DNA from: an uncultured Rhodospirillales bacterium
GTDB taxonomy: Bacteria > Pseudomonadota > Alphaproteobacteria > Acetobacterales > Acetobacteraceae
Direction: 5' to 3'
DNA length: 5,874 nucleotides
Assembly: GCA_903844785.1 (NCBI GenBank)
Contig: CAIMVB010000037.1
Coordinates: 1-5,874, forward strand
Part shown: positions 4,931 to 5,874 of the stretch, one piece after another
Layout of the letters: every line of letters begins with the position of its first letter
Position numbering within the stretch: position 1 is the first letter of the stretch
Translations under genes and position numbers: made by a program
Notes under the pieces: model-generated
Told to the model about the DNA's origin: nothing
Databases searched by the model: none
What the model saw: only the letters and a program-made list of their open reading frames with translations

Positions 4931-5814
4931 GCTTGCCCGCAAGCGTCGCCGAAACCCAGGCGCTCCTCGCCTCTGGTGGCTATGTCGCTGACCGCGCGCT
5001 GGCCACCACCATCCATCTGGCGCTCACCATGGGGCGCCCGCTGTTCCTGGAAGGTGAGCCAGGCACGGGCAAGACGGAAATCGCCAAGGTGCTGGCGGCG
5101 CAATTGCCGCGCCGGCTGGTGCGGCTGCAATGCTATGACGGCATGGATATTTCCGCCGCCGCTTATGAATGGAATCACGCGCGGCAATTAATGGCGATAC
5201 GGCTGGCCGAAGCCGCCGGCGATGTGGACCGCGCCGTGCTTGATCGCGGCATTTATGACCGCAAATTCCTCCAGCCGCGGCCCTTGCTGGATGCGCTGGA
5301 AGGCAGCCCCGCCGTGCTGCTGATAGATGAACTTGACCGCGCGGATGAACCTTTCGAAGCCTTTTTGCTTGAAATACTCGCGGATTTTCAAATCACGATC
5401 CCTGAGCTTGGGACAATGAAGGCGGCAACCCCGCCCGTTGTCATCATCACATCAAACCGCACACGCGAAGTGCATGACGCGGTGCGTCGGCGCTGCCTTT
5501 ACCATTGGGTCGATTACCCGGATGCAGCACGCGAACGCGCCATTCTGAAACTGCGCGCGCCCGGCCTGCCGGAAGCGCTTTCCGCCCAGGTAGTCGCTTT
5601 CGTGCAAAAGCTGCGTGAGGGCGATTACTTCAAGCTGCCCGGTGTCGCTGAGACGATTGATTGGGCGCAGGCTTTGGCTGCGCTTGATGCCAAGGCGCTG
5701 GAGCAAGGCGTGGTGGATGAAACCCTTGGCGTTTTGCTGAAATACCAGGATGACATCGCCAAGCTGAAGGGCGAGGAAGCGGCGCGGCTGATTGCGGAGG
5801 CTCGGGCCGGGTGA
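4927..5814 (+). CDS. coxD: MoxR-family AAA+ ATPase, CoxD-like
   Basis: The 295-residue protein is a single-domain MoxR-type AAA+ ATPase. Visible motifs are Walker A GEPGTGKT (43-50), Walker B VLLIDE (130-135), sensor 1 in IITSNRT (Asn177) and a candidate arginine finger in RRRCLYHW (187-194). In CO dehydrogenase clusters CoxD acts as a chaperone-like ATPase, with the VWA protein CoxE, in maturing the copper-sulfur-molybdenum active site. The GTG at 4927 is chosen because it gives the typical start SLPASVAETQALLA and shares GTGA with the coxG stop. An ATG at 4879 in the same frame would overlap coxG by 52 bp and add residues read from its membrane-anchor codons. No clear ribosome site precedes the GTG, so translation is probably coupled to coxG. 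Other MoxR branches are possible, but neighbours favour CoxD. Confidence 0.9.
   Translation: MSLPASVAETQALLASGGYVADRALATTIHLALTMGRPLFLEGEPGTGKTEIAKVLAAQLPRRLVRLQCYDGMDISAAAYEWNHARQLMAIRLAEAAGDVDRAVLDRGIYDRKFLQPRPLLDALEGSPAVLLIDELDRADEPFEAFLLEILADFQITIPELGTMKAATPPVVIITSNRTREVHDAVRRRCLYHWVDYPDAARERAILKLRAPGLPEALSAQVVAFVQKLREGDYFKLPGVAETIDWAQALAALDAKALEQGVVDETLGVLLKYQDDIAKLKGEEAARLIAEARAG
5796..5800 (+). promoter_or_regulatory. Ribosome binding site GGAGG for the GTG start at 5811
   Basis: GGAGG lies inside the end of the coxD-like gene, 10 nt before the GTG at 5811. It supports a real third gene at the window edge. Confidence 0.6.
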
Positions 5815-5874
5815 CGCCGGATCGCGACCCTGCCCGCATCATCGCCGGTGGCCAGCCCTTACTGGCCTCGGCGC
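5811..5874 (+). CDS. Third gene of the cox module, N-terminal fragment (CoxE-like VWA protein by position)
   Basis: Only 21 codons are present before the right edge (V/M-TPDRDPARIIAGGQP...), with no stop. The GTG at 5811 shares GTGA with the stop of the AAA+ gene and is preceded by GGAGG (5796-5800) at 10 nt, so this is a credible start. The visible residues carry no recognisable motif. In cox clusters a von Willebrand factor A protein, CoxE, usually follows the MoxR ATPase as its partner, so that identity is inferred from order alone. An XdhC-like accessory protein is an alternative. Confidence 0.55.
   Translation, partial: MTPDRDPARIIAGGQPLLASA

Noticed and set aside
4280..5187. Minus-strand open frames (up to 220 codons) opposite coxG and the start of the AAA+ gene
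   Set aside because: The plus strand encodes well-recognised proteins with ribosome site and coupled starts; the antisense frames show no domain.
1..5874. Mobile element, CRISPR, tRNA or phage-derived content
   Set aside because: No transposase, integrase, direct-repeat array, tRNA-like fold or terminal inverted repeats were seen, and gene content and base composition look uniform across the window.

Overview
The window is a GC-rich (judged by eye, not counted), densely packed bacterial chromosome segment. Protein similarities recalled from memory (CoxG/CoxD type proteins, an NhaD-like antiporter, Dpp/Opp-type ATPases) and the base composition fit an alphaproteobacterium, perhaps Rhodospirillales/Acetobacteraceae. 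That placement is inference, because no rRNA or other phylogenetic marker is present. There is no sign of a mobile element, CRISPR array, tRNA or rRNA.

Layout: (1) Positions 1-1381, minus strand: two ATPase subunits of a peptide/nickel-type ABC importer. The DppF-like gene comes first and the DppD-like gene follows with an ATGA overlap, running off the left edge. (2) 1382-1566: a 185-bp divergent control region with an AT-rich stretch and several short dyads. (3) 1567-1821, plus strand: a small stand-alone Lrp/AsnC ligand-binding (RAM) domain protein without a DNA-binding domain. (4) 1799-1841: a strong stem-loop between convergent stop codons, probably a two-way terminator. (5) 4168 down to 1843, minus strand: an NhaD/ArsB-type sodium:proton antiporter followed 10 bp later by a methylisocitrate lyase-like (PrpB) enzyme, probably one operon. 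(6) 4169-4309: a divergent control region with a perfect 16-bp GC palindrome. (7) 4310 to the right edge, plus strand: coxG, a coxD-like MoxR AAA+ ATPase, and the first 21 codons of a third gene (coxE-like by position). The last three are joined by GTGA stop/start overlaps.

How they work together: the ABC ATPases would energise uptake of peptides or a similar solute, with permeases and binding protein presumably to the left. The antiporter and lyase are probably co-transcribed, but no biochemical link is evident. The cox genes form an accessory module known to support maturation and membrane coupling of aerobic CO dehydrogenase and related molybdenum hydroxylases; the catalytic subunits are not in this window. 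Most of the region is conventional. The points most worth a second look are the orphan RAM-domain protein, the antiporter-lyase pairing, the cox accessory module lacking visible catalytic subunits, and the dyads in the two divergent promoter regions.
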